Shown: one piece after another, positions 24,939 through 34,299 of the stretch | Layout: each line of letters begins with the position of its first letter | Position numbering within the stretch: position 1 is the stretch's first letter | Origin: Clostridiales bacterium UBA7285 | Lineage (GTDB): Bacteria; Bacillota; Clostridia; Peptostreptococcales; Anaerovoracaceae | DNA: 64,000 nucleotides | NCBI GenBank assembly: GCA_002472145.1 | Contig: DKRJ01000013.1 | Span: 1-64,000, forward strand | Direction: 5' to 3' | Made by a program: the position numbers and the translations under genes | The notes under the pieces: model-generated | The model's input: only the letters and a program-made list of their open reading frames with translations | What the model was told of the DNA's origin: nothing | The model's database searches: none

Positions 24939-26042
24939 GTGGAATCGGAACTTAAAAGAACGCCGCTATATGAAACGCATATCAAGTACGGCGGTAAAAT
25001 GGTGCCTTTCGCGGGATGGGAGATGCCCGTCCAGTACGGAAGCGGAGTTATCAAGGAACACATGGCCGTGCGCGAGGCGTGCGGACTTTTCGACGTTTCC
25101 CACATGGGGGAAATACTCGTCGAGGGCAGTGAAGCGTGCGCCGCTCTCAACCATCTGCTGACTAACGATTTCACGATCATGAGCCCGGGCGACGCGAGAT
25201 ACAGCCCTATGTGCAACGAGGAAGGCGGCGTCGTCGACGACCTCATCGTATACATGCTGTCGCCGGAAAAATACCTCGCCGTCGTGAACGCTGCAAATAC
25301 CGAAAAGGACTTCGCGTGGATGACGTCCCACAACAGCGGCAATGCCGTCATTACGGACGTTTCAAGTGAATACGGACAGATCGCCGTCCAGGGTCCTTCG
25401 GCTGAGAAGGTAATCGCCAAACTCGTAAAACTTGAAGACATCCCGGCAGGCAGCTACACATTCAGGGACGGCGTAGACCTCGGTGGGCACAGAGTGCTCC
25501 TGTCGCGCACGGGATACACCGGAGAGGACGGCTTCGAAGTCTACACCGTTTCGTCCGAAACGCCCGACGTCTGGGAACTCCTGATGGATGCCGGCAGAGA
25601 ATACGGTCTCATCCCTTGCGGACTCGGCGCCAGAGACACCCTCAGGCTCGAGGCGGGCATGCCGCTCTACGGCCACGAGATGGACGACACCGTGACTCCG
25701 ATAGAGGCGGGGCTGAAGATGTTCGTAAAGATGGATAAGCCTGAATTTGTCGGGAAAGCGGCTCTGGAAGCCAAAGCCGTTCCGGAGCGCCGCAAGGTCG
25801 GCCTCGAAGCGATCGGAAGAGGCATCCTGCGCGAGCATATGGACGTATATAAGGACGGAAAACTCATAGGGCATACGACTTCGGGAACCAAGTGCCCGTA
25901 TATCAATAAAGTGGTTGCAGCCGCGCTCGTAGACTCTGACGCGAGGAAGCTCGGAGACATCGTTCAGGTCGACGTACGCGGAAATATGATAGACGCAGTA
26001 ATGGTTAAATCGCGTTTCTACGAGAGAGGTGCATCAAAATGA
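24939..26042 (+). CDS. gcvT: Glycine cleavage system T protein (aminomethyltransferase)
   Basis: Transfers the methylene group from the lipoyl arm of GcvH to tetrahydrofolate and releases ammonia. 367 aa. Family sequence includes FAGWEMPVQYG, HMAVREACGLFDVSHMGE, YTGEDGFEVY and the T-protein C-terminal domain with GHTTSGTKCPYINKVVAAALV. The start is GTG at 24939 with AAGGAGA 6-7 nt upstream. The stop overlaps the gcvH start (ATGA). Confidence 0.96.
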   Translation: MESELKRTPLYETHIKYGGKMVPFAGWEMPVQYGSGVIKEHMAVREACGLFDVSHMGEILVEGSEACAALNHLLTNDFTIMSPGDARYSPMCNEEGGVVDDLIVYMLSPEKYLAVVNAANTEKDFAWMTSHNSGNAVITDVSSEYGQIAVQGPSAEKVIAKLVKLEDIPAGSYTFRDGVDLGGHRVLLSRTGYTGEDGFEVYTVSSETPDVWELLMDAGREYGLIPCGLGARDTLRLEAGMPLYGHEMDDTVTPIEAGLKMFVKMDKPEFVGKAALEAKAVPERRKVGLEAIGRGILREHMDVYKDGKLIGHTTSGTKCPYINKVVAAALVDSDARKLGDIVQVDVRGNMIDAVMVKSRFYERGASK

Positions 26043-26425
26043 GAGAACCAAAAGATCTTCTTTACTCCAGATCCCACGAGTGGGTAGACATGCTCGAGGA
26101 CGGCTCGGCATACGTCGGCATTTCCGATTACGCCCAGAGCGAACTCGGGGACATCGTTTTCGTCACTCTTCCGGAGCCGGACGACGAAATAACGGCAGGT
26201 GAATCCTTTGCCGACGTCGAATCAGTAAAGGCTGTTTCCGACATCTATTCTCCTGTGACAGGCACGGTCGCCGAAGTGAACGAGGAACTTCTCGATTCTC
26301 CTGAACTCCTGAACAGCGCTCCGTACGAGTCTTGGCTCGTAAAGGTCACCGACATCACGGATAAAGAAGAACTCCTCACCGAGGGAGAATACGACAGATT
26401 TGTAGAATCACTTAAAGATAAATAA
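26039..26425 (+). CDS. gcvH: Glycine cleavage system H protein
   Basis: Lipoyl carrier that shuttles the aminomethyl group between P, T and L proteins. 128 aa with SRSHEWV near the start and the lipoylated lysine in ESVKAVSDIYSPVTG (Lys64). The C-terminal E-G-E-Y-D-R-F tail is typical. Translationally coupled to gcvT by a 4-bp overlap. No lipoate ligase or LipA/LipB gene is in the window. Confidence 0.96.
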   Translation: MREPKDLLYSRSHEWVDMLEDGSAYVGISDYAQSELGDIVFVTLPEPDDEITAGESFADVESVKAVSDIYSPVTGTVAEVNEELLDSPELLNSAPYESWLVKVTDITDKEELLTEGEYDRFVESLKDK

Positions 26426-26445
26426 GAAGATTTACAGGGGGAAAC

Positions 26446-27783
26446 ATGGGCAATTTTGTTCCCGGTACCCGCGCAGAACAGGAGGAGATGCTCCGCGAGG
26501 CGGGATACCGGAATTTTGACGACATGCTTTCATGCATACCGGACGAGGTGAGATTCAAGGGAAAACTCGATCTCCCCGACGGCAAAAGCGAGATGGAGGC
26601 GCTCCGGATCATGCGCGAACTGTCTGAGCAGAACGTCGTCTATAAGCATATCTTCAGGGGCGCCGGCGCGTACGATCACTATATACCTGCGATCGTGAAG
26701 AGCGTCACCTCCAAGGAGGAATTCCTCACGTCATACACGCCGTATCAGGCGGAGATCAGCCAGGGCGCGCTCCAGTCGATTTTTGAATATCAGACAATGA
26801 TCTGCGAACTGACCGGAATGGAAGTGGCGAACGCTTCCCATTACGACGGGTCGACGGCCGCAGCGGAATCTCTCGTCATGTGCCGCACGAGAAAACGCTC
26901 GCGCGCATACGTTTCCGCGACCGTAAACCCAGGAACGATCGAGGTCATGAAGACGTACTGCTTCGGCAACGGCATCGATCTCAGGATAGTTCCGGAAAAT
27001 AACGGAACGGTCGACACGGAAGCGCTCATCGAGGCTATGGCCGACAACGAGGCAGCGTGCTTTTTCATGCAGCAGCCGAATTTCTTCGGACTCATCGAGG
27101 ACGCGCCGGCTATCGGCGAGATCGTACACTCGGGCGGAGCGGAATTCATCATGGGCGTAGACCCGATCTCGCTCGGGATCTTAAAGACTCCTGCCGAATG
27201 CGGAGCGGACATAGTCACGGGAGACGGACAGCCTCTCGGCCTTCCTCTTTCGTACGGCGGCCCTTATCTCGGATTCATGGCCGTGAAAAAGAAGGACATG
27301 CGCAGGCTCCCGGGAAGGATCGTCGGTGAAACGAACGACGCCGCGGGAAACAGGGCTTTCGTCCTGACGCTTCAGGCCCGCGAGCAGCACATAAGGCGTG
27401 AAAAGGCAAGCTCAAACATCTGCTCCAATCAGGCGCTCTGCGCTCTGACGTCGGCGGTGTATCTCTCGGCGCTCGGAGCCGACGGCCTGAAGCAGGCTGC
27501 GAGCCTGTGCACCTCCAAGGCTCATTACATGGCCGACAGACTCCAGTCAGCCGGACTTCCTGCCGTCTACGACGGGGAATACTTCTGCGAATTCGTAACC
27601 GAAACTCCTGTCAAAGCCAGGGAGATCACCGAGGCGCTCGCCGCAAAGGGCATACTCGGCGGTCTGGAACTTTCCGACAACAGAATACTCTGGTGCACGA
27701 CAGAAAAGAACACCAGGCACGATATCGACGAAGCCTGCGACATAGTCGAGGACCTTGTTCAGTCGAAAGGAGGCCGCGAATGA
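26446..27783 (+). CDS. gcvPA: Glycine dehydrogenase (decarboxylating) subunit 1
   Basis: N-terminal half of the split P protein, 445 aa, which with GcvPB forms the PLP-dependent glycine decarboxylase. Typical segments: SFxxPYQAEISQGALQ-like YTPYQAEISQGALQSIFEYQTMICELTGMEVANASHYDGSTAAAE is present in parts, then GDGQPLG and SYGGPYLG, and REQHIRREKASSNICSNQAL. A split P protein is the usual Bacillota arrangement. GGGGG lies before the ATG. It overlaps gcvPB by 4 bp. Confidence 0.96.
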   Translation: MGNFVPGTRAEQEEMLREAGYRNFDDMLSCIPDEVRFKGKLDLPDGKSEMEALRIMRELSEQNVVYKHIFRGAGAYDHYIPAIVKSVTSKEEFLTSYTPYQAEISQGALQSIFEYQTMICELTGMEVANASHYDGSTAAAESLVMCRTRKRSRAYVSATVNPGTIEVMKTYCFGNGIDLRIVPENNGTVDTEALIEAMADNEAACFFMQQPNFFGLIEDAPAIGEIVHSGGAEFIMGVDPISLGILKTPAECGADIVTGDGQPLGLPLSYGGPYLGFMAVKKKDMRRLPGRIVGETNDAAGNRAFVLTLQAREQHIRREKASSNICSNQALCALTSAVYLSALGADGLKQAASLCTSKAHYMADRLQSAGLPAVYDGEYFCEFVTETPVKAREITEALAAKGILGGLELSDNRILWCTTEKNTRHDIDEACDIVEDLVQSKGGRE

Positions 27784-29240
27784 AACTGATATTCGAACTC
27801 GGCAGCGAGGGAAGATCGCTTTCGATCCTTCCGGAGTGCGACGTTCCGGAATACAGCCTCCCGGATGAAATGACGAGATCGGAAGCGCCTGAACTTCCGC
27901 ACGTCTCCGAAAACGAGGTCAGCCGCCACTATACCGCTCTGGCTCAGCGCACTCACGGCGTGAACAACGGATTCTATCCGCTCGGTTCATGCACGATGAA
28001 ATACAATCCGAAGGTGAACGAGCAAGCCGCGTCGCTTCCGGGATTTTGCGGAGTCCATCCTCTCCAGGACGACTCCACCGTACCGGGATGCCTTTCGGTA
28101 GAACACTTAGCGGAGAAATACCTGAAAGAGATCACAGGGATGGACGCTTTCACCATGCAGCCGGCGGCCGGCGCACACGGCGAGTTCACCGGACTGCTCC
28201 TGATCAAAGCGTATCACGTGCACCGCGGAGACGAAGCGCGTACTAAGATCATCGTTCCCGACTCGGCTCACGGAACGAATCCTGCGAGCGCGGCGATGTG
28301 CGGCTTTGACGTCGTCAGCATCCAGTCGGGAGACGACGGATGCGTGGATCTGGACGCCCTGAGAAAGGCTGTCGGCCCGGATACGGCAGGGCTCATGCTC
28401 ACCAACCCGAACACGCTCGGACTCTTTGACAGCAATATCACCGAGATAACCGAAATAGTCCACGAGGCCGGCGGACTCTGCTACTACGACGGCGCGAATT
28501 TGAACGCCGTGATGGGTCTCTGCAGGCCGGGAGACATGGGATTCGACGCTGTCCACGTCAATCTTCATAAGACGTTCTCGACTCCGCACGGATGCGGAGG
28601 CCCGGGAAGCGGCCCTGTCGGATGCAAGGAGTTCCTGGCTCAGTATCTGCCGGGACGCCGCGTGATGACGACCGCAACAGGACAACTCGTCCGTAGAAGG
28701 CCGGCCGAATCGATCGGTTCAGTCAAGCAGTTCTACGGGAATTTCCTCGTGGTCGTTAGAGCTGTCACATACATGCTGATGCTTGGCGGAGACGGATGCG
28801 CATACACTGCGAAGAACGCAGTCCTGAACGCCAACTACATGAGGAAAAAACTCTCCGACCTGTATACGATGGCGTACGATAAAACGTGCATGCACGAGTT
28901 CGTTATGACGCTCGAACCTCTGAAGAAGGAGACCGGCGCAACGGCTCTCGACGTAGCTAAAGGACTTCTGGACTACGGCATCCATCCGCCTACGATGTAC
29001 TTCCCTCTGATCGTAGAGGAGGCCCTCATGATAGAGCCTACCGAAACAGAGCCTAAGGAAGTCCTCGACGAGGCGATAAACGCGCTACGCGAACTCTACG
29101 CCAAGGCTCACGAGGATCCTGAGTGGCTCCACGCCGCGCCTCACAATACGGTCATCGGCAGACCTGACGAGGTGAAGGCCGCGAGAAACCCTGTGCTCCG
29201 CTACGATTTCGGAAAATGCGCGTGCGAAAGCGAGAATTGA
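27780..29240 (+). CDS. gcvPB: Glycine dehydrogenase (decarboxylating) subunit 2
   Basis: C-terminal, PLP-carrying half of the glycine decarboxylase, 486 aa. The cofactor lysine is in NLHKTFSTPHG (Lys264), and FYPLGSCTMKYNPK (66-79), TMQPAAGAHGE and DSAHGTNPASA are classical. The ATG at 27780 overlaps the gcvPA stop (ATGA) with AAAGGAGG upstream. The lpdA gene begins 1 bp after its stop. Confidence 0.96.
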   Translation: MKLIFELGSEGRSLSILPECDVPEYSLPDEMTRSEAPELPHVSENEVSRHYTALAQRTHGVNNGFYPLGSCTMKYNPKVNEQAASLPGFCGVHPLQDDSTVPGCLSVEHLAEKYLKEITGMDAFTMQPAAGAHGEFTGLLLIKAYHVHRGDEARTKIIVPDSAHGTNPASAAMCGFDVVSIQSGDDGCVDLDALRKAVGPDTAGLMLTNPNTLGLFDSNITEITEIVHEAGGLCYYDGANLNAVMGLCRPGDMGFDAVHVNLHKTFSTPHGCGGPGSGPVGCKEFLAQYLPGRRVMTTATGQLVRRRPAESIGSVKQFYGNFLVVVRAVTYMLMLGGDGCAYTAKNAVLNANYMRKKLSDLYTMAYDKTCMHEFVMTLEPLKKETGATALDVAKGLLDYGIHPPTMYFPLIVEEALMIEPTETEPKEVLDEAINALRELYAKAHEDPEWLHAAPHNTVIGRPDEVKAARNPVLRYDFGKCACESEN

Positions 29241-29241
29241 C

Positions 29242-30660
29242 ATGAGAGAATACGACCTCGTTATCATCGGCGGCGGCCCCGGCGGCTATGAGACCGCGGG
29301 AGAAGCCTTCGAAAAATACGGCATGAAGACGTGTCTGATAGAAGAGAGAGATCTGGGCGGGACGTGCCTGAACCGGGGATGCATCCCGACCAAGACGCTC
29401 CTGCACACCTCCGAACTTCTCTATACAGCAAAGAGCCAGGGCGAGCGCATCGGACTGACCGGATACGAAGGACTCGGCTGCGACATGGCAGCACTGAAAA
29501 ATCGCAAGGACGAGGTGATCGTCGAACTGCGCGACGGCATCGCGAAATCGTTGCATAAGCCTGGAATAGATATCGTTAAAGGACACGCGGCTCTTGTTGA
29601 CGATAACACAGTTCGCGTTGCCGGCGCAGACGAAACGTACGAGATCAAAACAAAGAACGTCATAATAGCGACCGGCGCTTCCCCGTTTGTTCCGCCTGTA
29701 AATGGGGCTGACCTGCCCGGGGTCGTGACGAGCGAGGAACTGCTCGACAACACAGATCATCTCGACAGCATCGTGATAGTCGGGGGCGGAGTCATCGGAA
29801 TGGAGTTCGCGTGCCTCTATAATGAACTCGGTACGCGAGTGACCGTGATCGAGGCTCTCGACAGGCTTCTGTATCCGCTCGGAAAAACGATCTCCCAGAG
29901 CGTTAAGATGCAGATGAAGAAGATCGGCGTCGACGTCCATCTTTCATCCATGGTCACCGAGATCTCCGGAAAAGGCGGGAGCGGCACGGACGGCCTCACA
30001 GTGACGTTCGAGGAAAAGGGTGCCGCCCGGACCGTGACAGGGGACATCGTCCTCATGGCGGTCGGCAGGCGCCCGAATACTGAAGGGCTGATCGCTCCGG
30101 ACGCGTCTGACGATCTGAAGGATCTAGCATTCGAGCACGGATGCATCAAAATAAACGAGAGGTATATGACAAGCGTCCGCGGCATCTATGCTGTCGGCGA
30201 CGTCATCGGAGGCATCCAGCTGGCGCATATGGCGACAGCGGAGGGGCGTGCCGCGCTCGCGTATATGAACGGCGGGGAACCCGGGATCGACATGAAGGAC
30301 GTTCCTTCGGTCGTATATACTTCACCGGAGATCGCCGTCGTCGGTCTGACCGAGGAGGAAGCGCGCGAGGCTGGTTTTGACGCCGCTTCGGCTAAATACC
30401 CGATGGGCGCTAACGGCAAGACTGTCCTTTCGCTGGAGGACCGCAGCTTCATGAATATCGTGTTCGATATGAACGGAGGCAGGGTCCTCGGTGCGCAGCT
30501 CATGTGCGCCAGAGCGTCTGACATGATATCCCAGATCGCTGCGTCGATGCGGCGGAACGAATCGATAGACGACATAGCGGCGACTATTTTCCCGCATCCT
30601 TCCTTTGCCGAGGCGATAGGGGAAACAGCGCGCATCGGTGTATCAAAGGAAAACAGATAG
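29242..30660 (+). CDS. lpdA: Dihydrolipoyl dehydrogenase (L protein)
   Basis: Flavoenzyme that reoxidises the dihydrolipoyl arm of GcvH with NAD+. 472 aa. FAD-binding IIGGGPGGYETA at the N-terminus, redox-active cysteines in GGTCLNRGCIPTK (Cys42, Cys47), NAD-binding VIVGGGVIGMEFA, second FAD motif YAVGDVIGGIQLAH, and the C-terminal catalytic His452 in FPHPSFAEAIGE. Its position directly after gcvPB shows it is the dedicated L protein. The ATG comes 1 nt after the gcvPB stop. Confidence 0.96.
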   Translation: MREYDLVIIGGGPGGYETAGEAFEKYGMKTCLIEERDLGGTCLNRGCIPTKTLLHTSELLYTAKSQGERIGLTGYEGLGCDMAALKNRKDEVIVELRDGIAKSLHKPGIDIVKGHAALVDDNTVRVAGADETYEIKTKNVIIATGASPFVPPVNGADLPGVVTSEELLDNTDHLDSIVIVGGGVIGMEFACLYNELGTRVTVIEALDRLLYPLGKTISQSVKMQMKKIGVDVHLSSMVTEISGKGGSGTDGLTVTFEEKGAARTVTGDIVLMAVGRRPNTEGLIAPDASDDLKDLAFEHGCIKINERYMTSVRGIYAVGDVIGGIQLAHMATAEGRAALAYMNGGEPGIDMKDVPSVVYTSPEIAVVGLTEEEAREAGFDAASAKYPMGANGKTVLSLEDRSFMNIVFDMNGGRVLGAQLMCARASDMISQIAASMRRNESIDDIAATIFPHPSFAEAIGETARIGVSKENR

Positions 30661-30685
30661 GCAGATAAAAATCGGAAAGGTTTCA

Positions 30686-31537
30686 ATGAACGGCGGAAAG
30701 ATCAACTGGTATCCGGGCCACATGAAAAAGACCCGCGATATGATCGCCGAGAATCTCAAACTCGTGGACGCGGTCATCGAAGTCATCGACGCGAGGATCC
30801 CGGCATCTTCCCGCAATCCCGCCATCGACGACCTTACAAAAAACAAGCGCCGGATAGTCGTGATGAATAAGAGCGACCTCGCCGATCCGGCTCAAAACAA
30901 AGCCTGGCAGACGTATTTTACGGAGTCGGGCTTGATTTGCGTTGCGGCAGACAGCATGCACGGCAGGGGGATCCGCGAGCTCACGTCGGTCCTCGCCTCG
31001 GTCGAGCGGGAAATGAACGAAGGAAGACAGCGCAGGAAAAACCTCCGCCTCATGGTCGTGGGGATCCCGAACGCCGGAAAGTCATCCCTGATCAACAGGC
31101 TCACCGGCCGTAAGAGCGCCAGGACTGGCGACAGGCCCGGCGTGACACGCGGCAAGCAGTGGGTCACGATATCGGGCGGGATGCAGCTTCTAGACACGCC
31201 CGGAATACTCTGGGCTGACATAGAAGACCCCGAGGTCGGTAAAAAACTTGCGTTCTGCGGCTCCATCAAGGATGAGATCACTGACACCGACACGCTCACG
31301 CTCGAACTGATAAAGGTGCTCGGCAGCGAGTACCCTGAGGAACTGGCGGCGAGATACAAGCTCGATGAGATAAGCGGCGACGCTCTCTTGAATATGGAAG
31401 CCATTGCGAAAAAGCGCGGTTTCATCCTGTCGGGCGGCAGGATCGACTATTCGAGATGTGCGTCCACTGTACTCGATGAATTCAGGAGCGGGGCGATCGG
31501 CAGAATAACGCTTGAAAAAGCGCCGCATACGCATTGA
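30686..31537 (+). CDS. rbgA: Ribosome biogenesis GTPase RbgA (YlqF)
   Basis: Circularly permuted GTPase needed for a late step of 50S assembly in B. subtilis. 283 aa with G motifs in permuted order: G4 NKSD (61-64), then G1 GIPNAGKSS (126-134), then G3 DTPG (170-173). The N-terminus INWYPGHMKKTRDMI is the YlqF hallmark. The start at 30686 follows GGAAAGG at 5 nt; a longer version from 30638 would overlap lpdA. The rbgA-rnhB order is conserved with B. subtilis rplS-rbgA-rnhB. Confidence 0.94.
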   Translation: MNGGKINWYPGHMKKTRDMIAENLKLVDAVIEVIDARIPASSRNPAIDDLTKNKRRIVVMNKSDLADPAQNKAWQTYFTESGLICVAADSMHGRGIRELTSVLASVEREMNEGRQRRKNLRLMVVGIPNAGKSSLINRLTGRKSARTGDRPGVTRGKQWVTISGGMQLLDTPGILWADIEDPEVGKKLAFCGSIKDEITDTDTLTLELIKVLGSEYPEELAARYKLDEISGDALLNMEAIAKKRGFILSGGRIDYSRCASTVLDEFRSGAIGRITLEKAPHTH

Positions 31538-31553
31538 AGAGAACCAACAGGAC

Positions 31554-32222
31554 ATGACTAAGGAAGAACGCATAGCAATACAGGAACAGAGATTGACAGA
31601 GATGACCGCCTTCGAACGCGACGCCATGCTGGCGGGCCATACTTTCATCGGCGGATGCGACGAGGCCGGCCGCGGTCCTCTCGCCGGACCTGTTGTCGCG
31701 GCGTGTGTCGTACTGCCGCGGGATTTTCACGTCCTCGGCGTGGACGATTCCAAGAAACTGACCCCTAAAAAGCGCGACGAACTCTTCGATCTGATAAACG
31801 GTGAGGCTCTGGCGGTCGGGGTCGGATCCTCGGATAACCGCATCATAGACGAGATAAATATCCTGAACGCGACTAAAGAGTCTTTCAGGGAAGCGGTCAG
31901 GAATGCGGACGCATCGCTTGCGGAGCGGTGCGGAGGCCATATCGACTTTCTGATCTTTGACGCCGTGAGCATCCCGGACCTTGGGATAGAACAGGTATCG
32001 CCCGTAAAGGGGGATTCCCGCAGCGTCTCGACCGCGGCGGCTTCCATCATCGCAAAAGTTACGCGTGACAGGCTGATGGCTGAATTCGATGAGATCTACC
32101 CGGGATACGGTTTTGCCGGCCATAAGGGGTACGGAACGAAAGCGCACTACGAGGCGATCAAAAAATACGGGGCGACACCGATCCACAGACTTTCTTTTCT
32201 GAAAAATCTGGACGAGCACTGA
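31554..32222 (+). CDS. rnhB: Ribonuclease HII
   Basis: Cleaves RNA in RNA/DNA hybrids, including single ribonucleotides. About 222 aa. Catalytic acidic residues: Asp36 and Glu37 in GGCDEAGRGPLAGPVVAA, Asp in LIFDAVS, and Asp in AKVTRDRLM. HKGYGTKAHYEAI is the type-2 C-terminal motif. The start is uncertain: ATG 31554 has only a weak AACAGG, while TTG 31512 inside rbgA would add 14 basic residues. The catalytic core is unaffected. Confidence 0.93.
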   Translation: MTKEERIAIQEQRLTEMTAFERDAMLAGHTFIGGCDEAGRGPLAGPVVAACVVLPRDFHVLGVDDSKKLTPKKRDELFDLINGEALAVGVGSSDNRIIDEINILNATKESFREAVRNADASLAERCGGHIDFLIFDAVSIPDLGIEQVSPVKGDSRSVSTAAASIIAKVTRDRLMAEFDEIYPGYGFAGHKGYGTKAHYEAIKKYGATPIHRLSFLKNLDEH

Positions 32223-32266
32223 ACCACTGAACAGACGCGGCCTGAAACGGCGCGCGGAAAACTGAT

Positions 32267-33472
32267 ATGACCAGAAACGTAAACGCCGAGGTCTCGGCGA
32301 CGAAAAAACAGGAAAAATCAATACTGGCGGGGCATCCCTGGATATACGCCGAGGAGATATCGCCGCGAGGGGGATCCGTTCCCGAGGACGGCTCGATAGT
32401 CGACGTCTTCAGCGAAAAGGGAAGATACCTCGGCAGCGGATTCTACAACAGCGCCTCGAAAATAGCAGTGAGACTTCTAACGAGGGACTATAACGTCACT
32501 TTTGACGACGATTTCTTCAGGCGCAGAGTCAGATACGCGTACGACTACCGCAGGCTCGTGATGCCGGGCGAGGGATCATACCGCGTGATATTCGGTGAAG
32601 CGGACGGACTGCCGGGGCTTACTGCGGACAGATTCGGAGACGTCATAGTCACTCAGACGACGTGCCTCGGAACCGATATCAGAAAAGACGTGATTTTCGG
32701 TGCGCTGCTGGATCTGTTCCGCTCAGACGGAATTGAGATCAACGGGATATACGAGCGTGACGACGTCCCGGTCCGCGAAAAGGAAGGGCTTGCATCGGAT
32801 AAGGGATGGTACGAGAACGCTCCTCACAGAGATGAGACGACCGTCATAATTACGGAAAACGGCATAAAATACAGAGTCGACTTTGAAAACGGCCAGAAGA
32901 CTGGTTTTTTCCTCGATCAAAAATACAACAGGAGATACGTACGCGATCTGGCTGAAGGATCGAAAGTGCTCGACGTCTGTACGCATACGGGGTCGTTCGC
33001 GCTGAATGCGTTCGCGGGGAAAGCCGCAAAAGCAACGGCGGTAGATATATCCGAGAAGGCCATCGAAGACTCCGAGTTCAATTTTTCGCTCAACGGCGCC
33101 GATATAGAGGCTGTCCGCGCGGATATGTTTGAGTACCTGGGGACAGTCCGCAGGGGAGAGTTCGACATGATCATACTCGATCCTCCGGCCTTCACCAAGA
33201 GCAGGAACAAAACATCCCAGGCACTGAAAGGCTACTCCGAACTGAACACGCTTGCTCTCTCCAAACTGAAGCGCGGCTCTATCCTCGTCACGGCATCATG
33301 CTCGCATTTCATCTCGCGCGGGACGTATCTGAAGTGCGTAAGCGACGCGGCGCGTGAGATGAATGTCTCTCTTAAAATGATCAGATACGCGTCGGCATCG
33401 CCCGACCATCCCGTTCTGATAGGGGTTCCGGAAACGGAATACCTGGAATTTTTCATCTTCCAGGTCTGCTGA
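32267..33472 (+). CDS. Class I SAM-dependent rRNA cytosine methyltransferase, RlmI family
   Basis: 401 aa. N-terminal PUA-like domain with AGHPWIYAEEI and YLGSGFYN, a central linker domain (RVIFGEADGLPGLTADRFGD), and a C-terminal Rossmann methyltransferase with VLDVCTHTGSFALNAF and catalytic-site LDPPAFTKS. These are features of the RlmI/YwbD group that methylates a cytosine C5 in 23S rRNA. Which nucleotide it modifies cannot be told. It follows rnhB by 44 bp and probably closes this operon. Confidence 0.88.
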   Translation: MTRNVNAEVSATKKQEKSILAGHPWIYAEEISPRGGSVPEDGSIVDVFSEKGRYLGSGFYNSASKIAVRLLTRDYNVTFDDDFFRRRVRYAYDYRRLVMPGEGSYRVIFGEADGLPGLTADRFGDVIVTQTTCLGTDIRKDVIFGALLDLFRSDGIEINGIYERDDVPVREKEGLASDKGWYENAPHRDETTVIITENGIKYRVDFENGQKTGFFLDQKYNRRYVRDLAEGSKVLDVCTHTGSFALNAFAGKAAKATAVDISEKAIEDSEFNFSLNGADIEAVRADMFEYLGTVRRGEFDMIILDPPAFTKSRNKTSQALKGYSELNTLALSKLKRGSILVTASCSHFISRGTYLKCVSDAAREMNVSLKMIRYASASPDHPVLIGVPETEYLEFFIFQVC

Positions 33473-33486
33473 CTGCGCACCTGCAG

Positions 33487-33509
33487 GGATATACCTCCTG
33501 GATATACCT
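33487..33509 (+). repeat. Tandem direct repeat upstream of the ECF/coaX promoter
   Basis: GGATATACCT occurs twice, at 33487-33496 and 33500-33509 (13-nt period), ending about 10 nt before the -35 box of the promoter for the ECF S component and coaX. This is a plausible regulator site; no known operator is recognised. Confidence 0.5.
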
Positions 33510-33518
33510 ATTTTCAGG

Positions 33519-33546
33519 TTGCTCTCTGGATAAGTTATGGTATAAT
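33519..33546 (+). promoter_or_regulatory. Promoter of the ECF S component-coaX-mtnN unit
   Basis: TTGCTC (33519-33524), 16-nt spacer, extended -10 TGGTATAAT (33538-33546). The leader is about 47 nt, too short for an FMN or other vitamin riboswitch. Confidence 0.72.
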
Positions 33547-33599
33547 TCAAGTTGCGCCGTATCCGGCACAGGGTTCGGAACGGCAGCAGGAGGTAAAAA

Positions 33600-34262
33600 A
33601 TGAATAACGAAAAAGAAACTTCTGCTGAAAAAGTCGGGAGAAGAGAAGCCCGCGCCAGCGCAAGCGCAAAGACGCAGCGCATGGTGACACTGGCGATCCT
33701 TTCGGCGATCGTCATCATCCTTCAGGCAGCGGTCGTGATCCCGCTCGGGCCTTTCACGATCACGCTGACACTCGTACCGATCATCATCGGCGCCATCATG
33801 TACGGCTACGTAGGGGGAGGCATCCTCGGCGGTCTGTTCGGCGTCGTAGTCTCCATCCAGGTAGTGACCGGAGCCGCGGGAGCTTTTTCCACAGCCATGC
33901 TCGAGTTCGCACCGGCGGCGACGATCATCATCTGCATCGCAAAAGGCCTTTTAGCCGGACTTGCGGCTGCGCTTTTCTTCAAGATCTTCTCTAAGATCAA
34001 ATTCTACGGCGGCGTCCTCGCTGCCGCGATCATCGCGCCTATCGTAAACACCGGCATTTTCAGCATCGCATGCCTCACGATATTCAGAGGGCTCGTTGAA
34101 GGCGCTCTCGGAACGTCCGGAAATCTTTTCATGGCATTCCTCACGACGTTCATCGGACTCAACTTCCTCGTCGAATTTGCGATCAACGTGCTTCTTTCTC
34201 CTGTCGTGGTCAGGATCCTCCGCGCGGTCGGAGTCAACACTGACGACGATGACAGGAAGTAG
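33600..34262 (+). CDS. ECF transporter S component, probably for pantothenate
   Basis: 220-aa membrane protein with about six transmembrane helices, the substrate-binding subunit of an energy-coupling-factor vitamin importer. The N-terminal 27 residues are charged and cytoplasmic, followed by VTLAILSAIVIILQ, where the A-x-x-x-A style first helix contacts EcfT. GPFTITLTLVPIIIGAIMYG and GGILGGLFGVV are typical S-component segments. It lies 37 bp upstream of coaX, the pantothenate kinase, which points to pantothenate (PanT-like) as ligand; that is inference from context. The lack of an FMN riboswitch argues against riboflavin. EcfA/EcfT genes are not in the window. AGGAGG precedes the ATG. Confidence 0.82.
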   Translation: MNNEKETSAEKVGRREARASASAKTQRMVTLAILSAIVIILQAAVVIPLGPFTITLTLVPIIIGAIMYGYVGGGILGGLFGVVVSIQVVTGAAGAFSTAMLEFAPAATIIICIAKGLLAGLAAALFFKIFSKIKFYGGVLAAAIIAPIVNTGIFSIACLTIFRGLVEGALGTSGNLFMAFLTTFIGLNFLVEFAINVLLSPVVVRILRAVGVNTDDDDRK

Positions 34263-34299
34263 CAGGCAGTAAACAGTAATATAACGACAGGAGATTATC

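Noticed and set aside
33473..33599. FMN riboswitch before the ECF S component
   Set aside because: The leader is too short and lacks the conserved FMN aptamer segments; this argues against calling the gene ribU.
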